From Ignavibacteria bacterium (lineage in GTDB: Bacteria > Bacteroidota > Ignavibacteria > Tepidaquicellales > Tepidaquicellaceae), in NCBI GenBank assembly GCA_016704345.1, contig JADJAH010000017.1, positions 124,001 through 188,000 of the forward strand: a DNA stretch of 64,000 nucleotides, given 5' to 3'. Shown one piece after another: positions 33,589 through 41,728 of the stretch. Under the pieces are notes generated by a model. That model did not search any database. It saw only the letters and a list, made by a program, of their open reading frames with translations, and had not been told where the DNA came from. The position numbers were made by a program, and so were the translations under genes. Numbering within the stretch: the first letter of the stretch is position 1; each line of letters starts with the position of its first letter.

Positions 33589-35841
33589 TTATTTCAGGAT
33601 CTTCTTGTTTGATTCTGGCTGAGAATAATAGTAATAATAGTTGTAATAATATCCGTAAGAACTCTTGAAATTAAAGTTGTTCAATACACATCCAAGCAGA
33701 TGATGCGGATACTTCTTGCTCAATCTGTCATACGTTTTCCAGAATGCATCGGACGGCGTCTTATTAGCCTGACAAACGAGAACTGTTCCGTCTGTAATGT
33801 TGTATAATATTTCCGAGTCAGTAACCGTGATAAACGGCGGCGAGTCGACAATAATTATATCGTAACTCTCTTTCAGTTTGTTCATGAATTGTTTCATCTG
33901 AACAGAGCCCAGAAGCTCCGAAGGATTGGGCGGAATAGTTCCGCTTGTTATGAAGTAAAGATTATCCATCGGTGTTCTTCTTGTAATATCTTCGATAGTA
34001 ACATTAGTGAAGAGAAAATCACTGAGTCCAGGGAATTTGTCTGTTTCAAAAACATTATGAACTCTCGGTTTTCTAAGATCGCAATCAAGGATCAGAACTT
34101 TCTTTCCAGCCTGAGCAAAACTTCCCGCAAGGTTACAGGCAACGATTGTTTTTCCTTCCATCGGAATCGAGCTTGTAACAAGGATTGTCTTCAACTGATC
34201 CGATTCAAGCTTTGAGAACTGTATTCGTGTTCTGAGGGCTTTGAATGCTTCCGAAGCAGCAGAGTTGGCCTTGTTACCCACAATGAATTCCGGAGCAGAG
34301 ATTCCGTTCTTGCTGACTGCTTCGATCTTTGGAATCCATGAAAGTACGCTGGCACCCTTGCTCTCCAGTTCATCCGGTGATTTGATTGACTTGTCGAGAT
34401 AGTTTCTCAGAAATGCAAAAGCAAGACCGAGTCCGAGACCGGCAAGAACACCAAAGAGAATTATCTTCGGTCTGTCCGGAGCAACAGGAGCATTGTTATC
34501 CAAGCCGAGATCTAGTATGGATGCATTTCCAACCCTGGCACGTTCGTTAATTGTAGCTTCCTGATATTTTTGTTCAAGCATAAGGAACAATCTTTCCGCA
34601 GAGCCCTTCTCTCTTTCGAGTTTCACCAGCTCGCCCATCTGATCCGGGAGATTCTTCAATTCCCCCTGAGTCTTGTTAATCATATCTGTGTATGCTCTAT
34701 TCTTAAGCTGAAGATCATTCATTGCAAGCTTCTGATTGAATATCGCATCACTCATACTCTTTTTCTCCAAAGGCGTATTTGCATTTACACCTGATTTCAG
34801 AATCTCAACCTGCTCTTTTAATTTCCCTCTTAATGTCTCAAGTTTTCTGTCAAAGCTTTCAGCCGTCTTGGCCCTGACAAGCTCATCTTTAATATTCAGA
34901 AGTTCAATTTCCTTCTGTACTTCAAGCTGAGCAACTTGACTCTGAATAGAGGCAAGATATGATTGGTTAATCTGAGCATTGATGTAATCGTACATCTGAG
35001 GATCCATCTTGTCGAACTGTTTCTGAAGTTCAGCAATATTGCTTTCTCTGACTTTCATCTCAATCTGATTCGCCGCTATATTTGATTCGTACAGAGAGAG
35101 GTTATTCACGATTGCCGATGATTGACTGCTCAGTGAAATATATCCGGTCCGTTTCTGAAACTCTTCTATCGAGGCTTCGGCATCGTTCAGCTCTTTAAAC
35201 TTCTTTTCCCTTTCATCAACAATAAATTTCTTAACATTTGTAATATCCTGCCTGCTTAGTTCAATGTTATACAGTATGTAAACATCCGCGTATGTTTTTG
35301 TAATATACTGAAGCTCTTCAAAGATCGGGCCCTCGGCAGTAATGCTGATTGCATCCAATCCCTTTACAGCAGCTATCTGCACAAAACTTCCAAGCTCACG
35401 CCTTAGTACATCCTGAGGAAGCGCAACAGTATCCGGAAGCAATGCTTTGTTAAGAAGAAGATTATACTTTCGATTACCTACATTGAATGAGTCGATCAAT
35501 TGCTGAGCTACCTTATCTCTTATATCGTAACTTTTCATGACCGCAATTTGAACCATGATGTATTTCTCGTTTGTCGCGTTGTTACCTTCTGGTCCGAATG
35601 TTGCCGTAAGAATATTTCCCTGCGGGCTCTCAAGCTTCACGCTTGTTACCGATCTGTAGATGTTAGTAGCCGTGTTGACGTATATGAGCGTATAGATAAT
35701 GCTTACTGAAAGAATGATCAGGATCGGAATAAGATTCTGACGCAGTACATTAATATATTCCTTTAGTACATCCTTGGAAGGTGCATTATCCTGCTGTTGG
35801 TCAATGTCATCAAATTCATCGTATGAATTGTTTTTTGCCAT
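33589..35841 (-). CDS. wzc: Wzc-like polysaccharide co-polymerase / BY-kinase (copy 1)
   Basis: A 750-residue Wzz domain plus tyrosine kinase. The N-terminal TM segment is near residues 38-56 (LIPILIILSVSIIYTLIYV) and a long coiled-coil periplasmic region spans about 190-440. The second TM follows at about 455-475 (RPKIILFGVLAGLGLGLAFAF), and the kinase domain comes after it with Walker A IPMEGKT, Walker A-prime LILDCDLRKPR and Walker B IIIVDSPPF. The C-terminus is a Tyr cluster (YGYYYNYYYYYS), the usual autophosphorylation tail. It controls chain length and export. It lies after the short SLBB gene and before wzm. Confidence 0.92.
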   Translation of the reverse strand: MAKNNSYDEFDDIDQQQDNAPSKDVLKEYINVLRQNLIPILIILSVSIIYTLIYVNTATNIYRSVTSVKLESPQGNILTATFGPEGNNATNEKYIMVQIAVMKSYDIRDKVAQQLIDSFNVGNRKYNLLLNKALLPDTVALPQDVLRRELGSFVQIAAVKGLDAISITAEGPIFEELQYITKTYADVYILYNIELSRQDITNVKKFIVDEREKKFKELNDAEASIEEFQKRTGYISLSSQSSAIVNNLSLYESNIAANQIEMKVRESNIAELQKQFDKMDPQMYDYINAQINQSYLASIQSQVAQLEVQKEIELLNIKDELVRAKTAESFDRKLETLRGKLKEQVEILKSGVNANTPLEKKSMSDAIFNQKLAMNDLQLKNRAYTDMINKTQGELKNLPDQMGELVKLEREKGSAERLFLMLEQKYQEATINERARVGNASILDLGLDNNAPVAPDRPKIILFGVLAGLGLGLAFAFLRNYLDKSIKSPDELESKGASVLSWIPKIEAVSKNGISAPEFIVGNKANSAASEAFKALRTRIQFSKLESDQLKTILVTSSIPMEGKTIVACNLAGSFAQAGKKVLILDCDLRKPRVHNVFETDKFPGLSDFLFTNVTIEDITRRTPMDNLYFITSGTIPPNPSELLGSVQMKQFMNKLKESYDIIIVDSPPFITVTDSEILYNITDGTVLVCQANKTPSDAFWKTYDRLSKKYPHHLLGCVLNNFNFKSSYGYYYNYYYYYSQPESNKKILK

Positions 35842-35911
35842 TTAAACTATATGTTTAGATATTTTCAAATTTGTATTGAGCTTACTTTGCCAAATCGTTT
35901 GGCAATACCGG

Positions 35912-36475
35912 TTACTCTCTCACAAGTCTTTCGAGAAGGAAGTAAAACGAAATCAATGAGGTGAGGAAGTAGGTTATCTGAGTTATGTAGTAAAAGGCGC
36001 CAAATGGATTTGAAGGCTTAACATCAGGCAGCAATATCATGTCTCCCGGCCTTATCACAGGGTTCTGCATTGATTTCGCAATATCCTTTTTGCTTCCGTA
36101 TAGTGTGGAGTAATCAAACTCAGTTATGTTTCTCGTTTTAAAAGTCGGCGACTCAGTGCTTATGCTAACCACCTTTATATCTTCCATTATCTCTTCAGAT
36201 GTTACACCTGCCATTATCATAAAATCAAACAAAGTCGTACCATCCGGTATAAGATACTTTCCACTGGCCGCTCCTCCAATGACTATTATTTCAATGTTTA
36301 CTTTATTCTTATCAGAGTAATTGAAATATTTTCCTGAATTCTTCTCCATAAGATCTTCGGGACCTGCTTTGACCTTATTGCTGTCAATTGCCATCCACTC
36401 ATATTGCGAATATGAAATGCTTGAAGACAATATCAAAAGAACAAATGTTGTTAAGAAAATTTTTATTACAGACAA
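35912..36475 (-). CDS. Short SLBB-domain export protein (copy 2)
   Basis: A 187-residue protein with an N-terminal signal peptide (ends near SISYSQ). A single SLBB-like module follows (VNIEIIVIGGAASGKYLIPDGTTLFDFMIMAG near residues 58-90), then a PVIRPGDMILLP motif near 138. A C-terminal hydrophobic segment (ITYFLTSLISFYFLL) is present. Typical Wza outer-membrane exporters are about twice as long and carry a PES domain, not seen here. The start is TTG (36475-36473). It immediately precedes the Wzc-like gene, so it likely partners with it in the envelope. Confidence 0.72.
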   Translation of the reverse strand: MSVIKIFLTTFVLLILSSSISYSQYEWMAIDSNKVKAGPEDLMEKNSGKYFNYSDKNKVNIEIIVIGGAASGKYLIPDGTTLFDFMIMAGVTSEEIMEDIKVVSISTESPTFKTRNITEFDYSTLYGSKKDIAKSMQNPVIRPGDMILLPDVKPSNPFGAFYYITQITYFLTSLISFYFLLERLVRE

Positions 36476-36677
36476 TGGTTGATAGTGTTTGATTTATTGA
36501 TCAAGAAGTCCGTTGTGATTTAAAACGAAACCGGTATCTGAAACCTCACGGTTAATCGAAAAAATTTGAATTAAGATAAGAAAATAAATGATATTTTCTT
36601 AGTCTAAAAAATCTCATCTCTCGCTGATTGCAGCACAAAATTAAAAATCTTCCGTTAGTATTCATCTGTTCTGCGTC

Positions 36678-37613
36678 TCATTTAAGGTAACTATTTACAG
36701 TCAGTTCAAGACCCTTTTCAAAATCTACAGAAGGGACAAAGTTAATTTTCTCCTTTGCCATTCTAATATCGGCAAATGAATGTTTAATATCACCCGTCCG
36801 TGGGTCTGCATATTTTGGCTTCACGTTCTTACCCAGTAATTTGTTGATATGTCCCACGAGCTCGTTTAATGTGATCTGTCCGCTGCATGCGCAATTGATT
36901 GCAATTGCCGAATCACAAGGAGAAGAAGACGCAAGAATATTTGCATCAACTACATTAGAGACATATGTAAAATCACGTGACTGTTCACCGTCTCCGTAGA
37001 TAATTGGTTCTTCATTAACAGCAATTGCGCGTATGAACTTTGGTATCACGGCAGAATATTGTGAAGTAGGATCCTGATTTGGTCCAAACACATTGAAGTA
37101 ACGTAGAGCTATTGTCTCCAGACCGTAAATTCTGGAGAATACAGAACAGTATTTTTCACCGGCAAGTTTTGAGACTGCATACGGAGAAAGCGGATTTGGA
37201 AGCATGCCCTCATGTTTTGGAAGTTCCGGATTATCTCCGTAAACCGAAGAAGATGAAGCGTATATAACGCGTCTTACAGAAGCTGAAACTGAAGCATCCA
37301 GCACATTCAGCGTTCCGTTCACATTTACTTCATTTGAAGTAATAGGATCTTTTATCGATCTTGGAACAGAAGGTAAGGCCGCCTGATGAAAAACCACTTC
37401 CGTATCTTTCACTGCTTCCCTTACTATGTGATAACTTCTGATGTCACCTTCAATAAGTTCAATATCTTTACCAAACGGCTTCAAATTATCACGCTTGCCG
37501 GATGAAAAATTATCGAGAACTTTTACTGCATAACCCCTTGCGAGCAACTCTTTAACAAGGTTAGAGCCAATGAACCCCGCGCCGCCTGTTACAAGAACTT
37601 TCTTTTTTGACAT
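36678..37613 (-). CDS. NAD-dependent UDP-sugar epimerase (WbpP/GalE-like)
   Basis: A 311-residue extended SDR. GGAGFIGSNLVKELL is at residues 10-24, the catalytic Ser region ASSSSVYGDNPELPKHE near 119-136 and YAVSKLAGE near 147-155. It ends with RTGDIKHSFADI, the UDP-sugar pattern of WbpP-type C4 epimerases. It probably supplies UDP-GalNAc or a uronic acid isomer to the glycan. It starts at ATG, about 160 bases after the UpxY gene, with a 12-base palindrome in that gap. Confidence 0.83.
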   Translation of the reverse strand: MSKKKVLVTGGAGFIGSNLVKELLARGYAVKVLDNFSSGKRDNLKPFGKDIELIEGDIRSYHIVREAVKDTEVVFHQAALPSVPRSIKDPITSNEVNVNGTLNVLDASVSASVRRVIYASSSSVYGDNPELPKHEGMLPNPLSPYAVSKLAGEKYCSVFSRIYGLETIALRYFNVFGPNQDPTSQYSAVIPKFIRAIAVNEEPIIYGDGEQSRDFTYVSNVVDANILASSSPCDSAIAINCACSGQITLNELVGHINKLLGKNVKPKYADPRTGDIKHSFADIRMAKEKINFVPSVDFEKGLELTVNSYLK

Positions 37614-37691
37614 TAAATCTTTAGTTAAGACAGTTTTGTTTGTTGAACCTCTGGGTTCTAATTGATTTCGTGCATAGCTCCGCTAATTGAC

Positions 37692-37703
37692 TCACAATTG
37701 TGA
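37692..37703. promoter_or_regulatory. 12-base perfect palindrome upstream of the epimerase gene
   Basis: TCACAATTGTGA is a perfect dyad 79-90 bases before the epimerase start, followed on the plus strand by an A-run. It has the look of an operator half-site pair. No function can be assigned from sequence alone. Confidence 0.3.
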
Positions 37704-37771
37704 AAAAAATAAGTCATAATTTGCGGTTTTATTTTATCCCGTCTTACTCTATTGACTGCCTTGAACCGGAG

Positions 37772-38323
37772 TCAAATAGCGGGTAAATTCTCTTTAGCCG
37801 TTAATTCCACTTCACCTGAACTGAGGATTATACTAAATGAGTAAGAGAGTTCTTCAAGATTAACTGTCAGTTTGTAATTACCTCTAAACTCATTCACCTT
37901 TCCTTTCATGCCTTTAAAGATCCCATGCGTAACTATTATGTCATCACCTTTGCTGATCTTTTTTTCTTCAAGAGTGATCCTCTCGGGATCCTTTATTGAA
38001 TCTTCGATCAGTTTTATTTCTCTGTCCTTTATTACAGCAGGTCTTCCTTCGAAATAAACATATTTTATTGCTCCGGCTGTGTTTGAGATTGCTCTGAATC
38101 TTTCTTCCTCATCAGCGTGAATGAAAACATATCCCGGAAACAATGGCATTGAAATCTTTTTCTTCCTGTCTGACCATATCCTTATTTTCTCAACCTGAGG
38201 CAAGAGAGTCTCTATTCCTTTGAGATTTATTTGTCTTTCAACCACAGTCTCGAATCTCGGCCTCGTTCTCAACACATACCACTTTTTACCGTTATCAGCG
38301 ATTTCCGATTGCATTTGACTCAA
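37772..38323 (-). CDS. UpxY-type transcription antiterminator (NusG paralogue)
   Basis: A 183-residue NusG-like protein. The NGN domain has WYVLRTRPRFETVVE near residues 15-29, LPLFPGYVF-like sequence near 60 and a KOW domain with GDDIIVTHGIFKGMKGKVN near 122-140. Such UpxY/RfaH-like proteins let RNA polymerase read through polysaccharide operons. Its place near the head of the minus-strand operon fits a locus-specific role. The ORF opens at TTG (38323-38321), but the ATG three codons on (38314) is also plausible. It lies three bases after the first short SLBB gene. Confidence 0.85.
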   Translation of the reverse strand: MSQMQSEIADNGKKWYVLRTRPRFETVVERQINLKGIETLLPQVEKIRIWSDRKKKISMPLFPGYVFIHADEEERFRAISNTAGAIKYVYFEGRPAVIKDREIKLIEDSIKDPERITLEEKKISKGDDIIVTHGIFKGMKGKVNEFRGNYKLTVNLEELSYSFSIILSSGEVELTAKENLPAI

Positions 38324-38326
38324 GCG

Positions 38327-38866
38327 TTACTGAACAATGGTTACAGCTAAAATTCCCAGAGATATAAGTACCGAGGATATTGCCAGTATGAGATTCAAGT
38401 TATCCCGACCAAAATATCTCGGCTCTCCGGTAAGTATAACGACATCACCGGGAAGTAAAACAGAAAGAACCTTGTTCTTCACAACATCAACTTTTTCTTC
38501 CCACACAAGATCATTGTAATTTATTTTCTTGAATTCATCCTTATATATTCCCAAACTGTCATTCTTTGGCCTGAATAATCTTATATCTTCAAGAGTAGCA
38601 TCAGTCAATGGACCGCCACCGTAAGATATCAAATCTACCAGTGATGATCCCTTTGGGATAAGGTACTTACCCGGGAATTTGACATAACCCCAAATATTTA
38701 CGTAGATATTTACCCCGTCTTTATCACCATAGTTATAGAATCCTCCCTGCTGAGAGAGATAATTATCGTTTCCGACTCTCAATCCGTCTTGTTGTGAGTA
38801 TGAGATACTTGGGGCAAATAGGAATAACAGAGCTAATATCGAAGCAAACCGGTTTATCCGATTCAT
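38327..38866 (-). CDS. Short SLBB-domain export protein (copy 1)
   Basis: I use the ATG at 38866, which gives 179 residues, rather than an upstream frame start at 38917. The sequence after this ATG is a clear signal peptide (RFASILALLFLF, then APSISYSQQ). One SLBB module follows (VNIYVNIWGYVKFPGKYLIPKG, then LISYGGGP), then VLLPGDVVILTGEP and a hydrophobic C-terminus. It lacks the PES domain of full-length Wza. It is the first gene of the leftward operon and resembles the copy at 35912-36475, so each Wzc-type kinase may have had its own small SLBB partner. Confidence 0.72.
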   Translation of the reverse strand: MNRINRFASILALLFLFAPSISYSQQDGLRVGNDNYLSQQGGFYNYGDKDGVNIYVNIWGYVKFPGKYLIPKGSSLVDLISYGGGPLTDATLEDIRLFRPKNDSLGIYKDEFKKINYNDLVWEEKVDVVKNKVLSVLLPGDVVILTGEPRYFGRDNLNLILAISSVLISLGILAVTIVQ

Positions 38867-39007
38867 TAAATGATTTGACTGTTCCAAAATTCGTGAAACA
38901 TAAAGAAATCTGAACATAAATTAAAGTCTGAACTGTTATTTATGTCCTTCTCCGTTAGTTTGACTTTAAGCTGAACTATTGATTGCTGAGACATATCTCC
39001 CAAAAAG

Positions 39008-39019
39008 ATTGTATACAAT
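39008..39019. promoter_or_regulatory. 12-base palindrome ATTGTATACAAT, possible operator
   Basis: A perfect dyad in the divergent region, about 140 bases upstream of the SLBB start and on the leader side of the minus-strand promoter candidate. It could be a repressor site. No family is implied. Confidence 0.3.
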
Positions 39020-39131
39020 GCAAATGAAATCTGGAAGGGAATGAACAATAGGTAGGATAAATTTTGCTTAGGATATGAAGATAAAGACAATTTGAATTCT
39101 GCGCCTTTCAGCTTTCAAAAAATTCTGATTC

Positions 39132-39161
39132 ATTATAACGCAAACAATATGAAATCAACAA
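39132..39161 (-). promoter_or_regulatory. Candidate promoter for the left-arm operon
   Basis: On the minus strand a perfect TATAAT (39137-39132) lies 18 bases downstream of TTGTTG (39161-39156), a sigma70-like arrangement with a weak -35. Transcription would begin near 39125 and leave about 260 bases of leader before the SLBB start at 38866. Confidence 0.35.
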
Positions 39162-39239
39162 TTTCAGATGGTTCGGAGAACAGATATTTGTATCAATATG
39201 AAGCCTTTGTAAGTTGAAATAGTTTGATATAGAAGTTAT

Positions 39240-39270
39240 TTTGTCATGCTCAACACTATATATAATTTTG
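39240..39270 (+). promoter_or_regulatory. Candidate -33/-7 promoter for the right-arm operon
   Basis: TTTG at 39240-39243, 19 bases, then TAATTTTG at 39263-39270, matching the Bacteroidota TTTG/TAnnTTTG consensus exactly. A TATAAT (39261-39266) overlaps it. Transcription would start near 39277, leaving a 5' leader of about 115 bases before the BY-kinase start. Confidence 0.5.
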
Positions 39271-39392
39271 TATTTACCGGGGAAATGCTACCTTGGATAT
39301 AATCCTCTTTGAGTATGAAATAGAACAGCACTCGAAACAATTGAACAAACTTCTGCCGAAATCTAACGGCAATTTCACTTCATAAAAGGCAT

Positions 39393-40922
39393 TTGGACAA
39401 ACCGAGTTTAAACGGACACAGTACTACTTTTTCGACTAACGGAAAGCATTCCTTTAGAGATCAGAAGGACAGTTTTAAAACTTACCTAAGTCTTTTAAGA
39501 GCTAATCTTATTCCGATAATAGCGATAACTTTGGGCTGCATAATTCTGACTTTGATCTATGTGTTCAATGCCAAAGATATATACAAATCAACCGCCACAA
39601 TAAAAATAAACCGTCCTCAGGGAAGTGTTCTGAGTTCCAGTCTTATACCGGAGTTTCAGGACTTTATCACTGACAGACATATCTCCAACGAAATCGAAGT
39701 TCTGAAAAGTTACAGGATACGTGAAGCCGTTGCACATAGCCTTCTCGACACTTTCAACACTACAAAGGAGAATGACAAGTTTTATTATGTCTTTGATCAT
39801 AACGAATCTAACTACAGTACTCTGTTATCGGAGACGGCACTTGCCGATATGTTAATCAACATCGTAAAGATAGATCAGAAGCGGGGCCTTGATGTTGTTG
39901 ATATTGTGGCTGAGAGTCCGGCAAAATATGAAGCAATGCTCATTGCTAATCTGTACGCAAAGATCTATCAAAACTTCAGCCTTGAACTTTCAAGAGAAGA
40001 ACTTACAACTCTTACAAAATATCTGAAAGAAGAAAAAGAGCAGAAGTTCAGCGATCTTGCGGGAGCCGAAGGCGATCTTGAAACGTATCAGCGCAATGGT
40101 GGTTTGATCTTGCTTGATGCTCAGGTAAAGAATCTTGTTGAGAACATTTCGCAGCTTGAAGCGCAAAAGAATGCCGCCGGAATAGAGTTGAACTCAAAGG
40201 AAGAAGAATTTAACAGTCTTAGCAATGAGATAGGAAGAATTGATCCGACTTTGACTGAATTTCTTAAAGGCAAGATTGATGAATCTTACCTTAGAGAGGT
40301 TCAAACCAAGATCGCGGAACTGGAATCACAAAGAGACATTGAGGCATCAATTCCAAGAGACGAGGCATTGAAACAAAAGACAATTGACGAATACAACAGA
40401 AAGATCGATCCTCTAAGAAACACGCTCAATGATAAGATCAAGCAGATGGAGCTTAGTCTTTTCTCAAGCACACCTGAAGACCGCAGGGTTGTTGCACAGA
40501 AACTCCTTGAGGCAAGCGTGGGTGTAGAATCTTACAAGACAAAAGTAAATACTCTTTCGAAGCTGCTTAGCAAATACGAAGAGCAGTTCTCAAAGCTGCC
40601 CAAACAGAGCATTGAGTTTGCCAAACTTGAAAGAAACAGAAAGGCAACTGAAAAACTGTATCTGATACTGGAAGAAAAGTATCAGGAAGCCAAGATCAAC
40701 GAAAGGATCAAGCTTGGTAATGTTTTGGTGATCGCTCCGGGTATTGTTGCTTCACGGCCGTCGAAGCCAAACAGAATGCTGATAGTATTCATGGGAACAC
40801 TTCTGGGACTGGGACTAAGTCTGGCATTTGCGTTCACAAGAAATTACTTTGATCATTCAGTCAAGAGTCCGGATGAGATTGAAGCAAAGGTTACAGTGTT
40901 CTGTCATGGATACCTGCAATAG
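39393..40922 (+). CDS. Wzz half of the split Wzc-like protein
   Basis: This 509-residue open frame covers the chain-length regulator part with both transmembrane helices and the periplasmic coiled-coil. It has seven spurious residues at the end (FCHGYLQ). It begins at TTG after an AAAAGG that could serve as a ribosome-binding site. Translated alone it would resemble a kinase-less Wzz protein. Confidence 0.7.
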   Translation: MDKPSLNGHSTTFSTNGKHSFRDQKDSFKTYLSLLRANLIPIIAITLGCIILTLIYVFNAKDIYKSTATIKINRPQGSVLSSSLIPEFQDFITDRHISNEIEVLKSYRIREAVAHSLLDTFNTTKENDKFYYVFDHNESNYSTLLSETALADMLINIVKIDQKRGLDVVDIVAESPAKYEAMLIANLYAKIYQNFSLELSREELTTLTKYLKEEKEQKFSDLAGAEGDLETYQRNGGLILLDAQVKNLVENISQLEAQKNAAGIELNSKEEEFNSLSNEIGRIDPTLTEFLKGKIDESYLREVQTKIAELESQRDIEASIPRDEALKQKTIDEYNRKIDPLRNTLNDKIKQMELSLFSSTPEDRRVVAQKLLEASVGVESYKTKVNTLSKLLSKYEEQFSKLPKQSIEFAKLERNRKATEKLYLILEEKYQEAKINERIKLGNVLVIAPGIVASRPSKPNRMLIVFMGTLLGLGLSLAFAFTRNYFDHSVKSPDEIEAKVTVFCHGYLQ

Positions 40923-40963
40923 AAGAGATCAAAGCTAATCCGACACCCGCGAATGAATTCATT

Positions 40964-41665
40964 GTGGCTTCAAAGCCGAAGTCACCTCCGTCAGAAGCAT
41001 TTAAGGCTTTGCGAACAAGAGTACAGTATTCCAAACTTGAGGAGACTCCTATCAAGACTATACTTCTCACCAGTTCAGTACCGTCCGAAGGAAAGACAAC
41101 AATTTCAATAAATCTTGCGGGAAGTCTGGCACAAATGAACAAGAAAGTATTGCTGCTTGATTGCGATCTTAGAAAGCCACGCGTTCATACTGTATTTGAG
41201 TATGACAGATATCCCGGACTGAGTGATTACTTGTTTTCAAACGCATCTCTTGAAGAGATCACACGAAAGTCCAAAGTTGAAAATTTGTTTGTCATCACAA
41301 GCGGAACGATTCCGCCAAACCCGTCTGAACTGCTTGGCTCAAAACAGATGATGGATTTTTTGAATTTGATGAAATCGAAATATGACTTCGTCATAATCGA
41401 TTCTCCCCCATTTATTTCTGTTACCGATGCAGAGATACTCTTTAGAATTACCGACGGTACAATTCTCGTGCTCAAAGCCGGGAAGACGCCGTCTGAGGCC
41501 TTCTACAGAACCTGCGAAAAGCTTTCTTCAATGAATCCCCATAATTTTCTTGGTGTTGTTTTCAATAATTTCAGCTTCAAAAGCTCATACGGTTACTACT
41601 ATAACTATTACTACTACTACACAAAACCGGATGAGAAAGCCGTTTCGAACGGTGTCAAAATATGA
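40964..41665 (+). CDS. Kinase half of the split Wzc-like protein
   Basis: Reads as a 233-residue frame from GTG at 40964, carrying the full BY-kinase domain (Walker A VPSEGKT, A-prime LLDCDLRKPR, B IIDSPPF) and the Tyr-rich tail. The in-frame continuation upstream (VLSWIPAIEE) shows the natural start is not here. As a separate protein it would be a CapB-like soluble kinase. Confidence 0.7.
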   Translation: MASKPKSPPSEAFKALRTRVQYSKLEETPIKTILLTSSVPSEGKTTISINLAGSLAQMNKKVLLLDCDLRKPRVHTVFEYDRYPGLSDYLFSNASLEEITRKSKVENLFVITSGTIPPNPSELLGSKQMMDFLNLMKSKYDFVIIDSPPFISVTDAEILFRITDGTILVLKAGKTPSEAFYRTCEKLSSMNPHNFLGVVFNNFSFKSSYGYYYNYYYYYTKPDEKAVSNGVKI

Positions 41666-41728
41666 CAAAATCTGTTCCAACAAAGTCATTCATGATTAAT
41701 AATTCACCCATAAAATGAAAGGATACGA

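Larger units (their letters stand above)
38867..39392. promoter_or_regulatory. Divergent intergenic control region
   Basis: This 526-base gap separates the two divergent operons and holds no convincing gene. It contains a Bacteroidota-type promoter for the plus-strand genes (39240-39270). A perfect 10-base TATAAT-bearing signal for the minus strand lies at 39137-39132 with a weak TTGTTG 18 bases upstream of it. A 12-base perfect dyad (ATTGTATACAAT) is at 39008-39019. Both operons probably start here. Confidence 0.55.
39393..41665 (+). pseudogene. wzc: Wzc-like BY-kinase (copy 2), split by a one-base frameshift
   Basis: Two open frames (39393-40922 and the continuation to 41665) together make a 757-residue Wzc-like protein, close to the 750 of copy 1. 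The first holds TM1 (IIAITLGCIILTLIYV), the coiled-coil Wzz region and TM2 (RMLIVFMGTLLGLGLSLAFAF). It then runs out of frame after EAKVTV, ending FCHGYLQ. Adding one base at about 40896-40898 restores VLSWIPAIEEIKANP and joins the kinase domain with VPSEGKT, LLDCDLRKPR and VIIDSPPF plus the Tyr tail YGYYYNYYYYY. The start is TTG. Without correction, Wzz and kinase halves would be separate proteins. Confidence 0.82.

Noticed and set aside
36636..36643. TAATTTTG on the minus strand upstream of the second SLBB gene
   Set aside because: Matches a -7 element, but no TTTG-like -33 element lies 17-23 bases upstream.
37644..37657. GAACC-tctg-GGTTC hairpin after the UpxY gene
   Set aside because: Only five base pairs and no T-tract on the minus strand; too weak to call a terminator.
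38867..38917. Longer start for the first SLBB protein (MFRFLYVSRIL...)
   Set aside because: The signal peptide begins at the ATG at 38866; the extra 17 residues would bury it.
38866..39090. A 74-codon minus-strand frame in the divergent region
   Set aside because: No similarity recognised; it overlaps the SLBB start and lies on the promoter region, so it is better explained as leader sequence.
39393..41665. Programmed ribosomal frameshift in Wzc2
   Set aside because: No slippery heptamer or downstream structure was evident at 40890-40900, and the paralogue has no frameshift.
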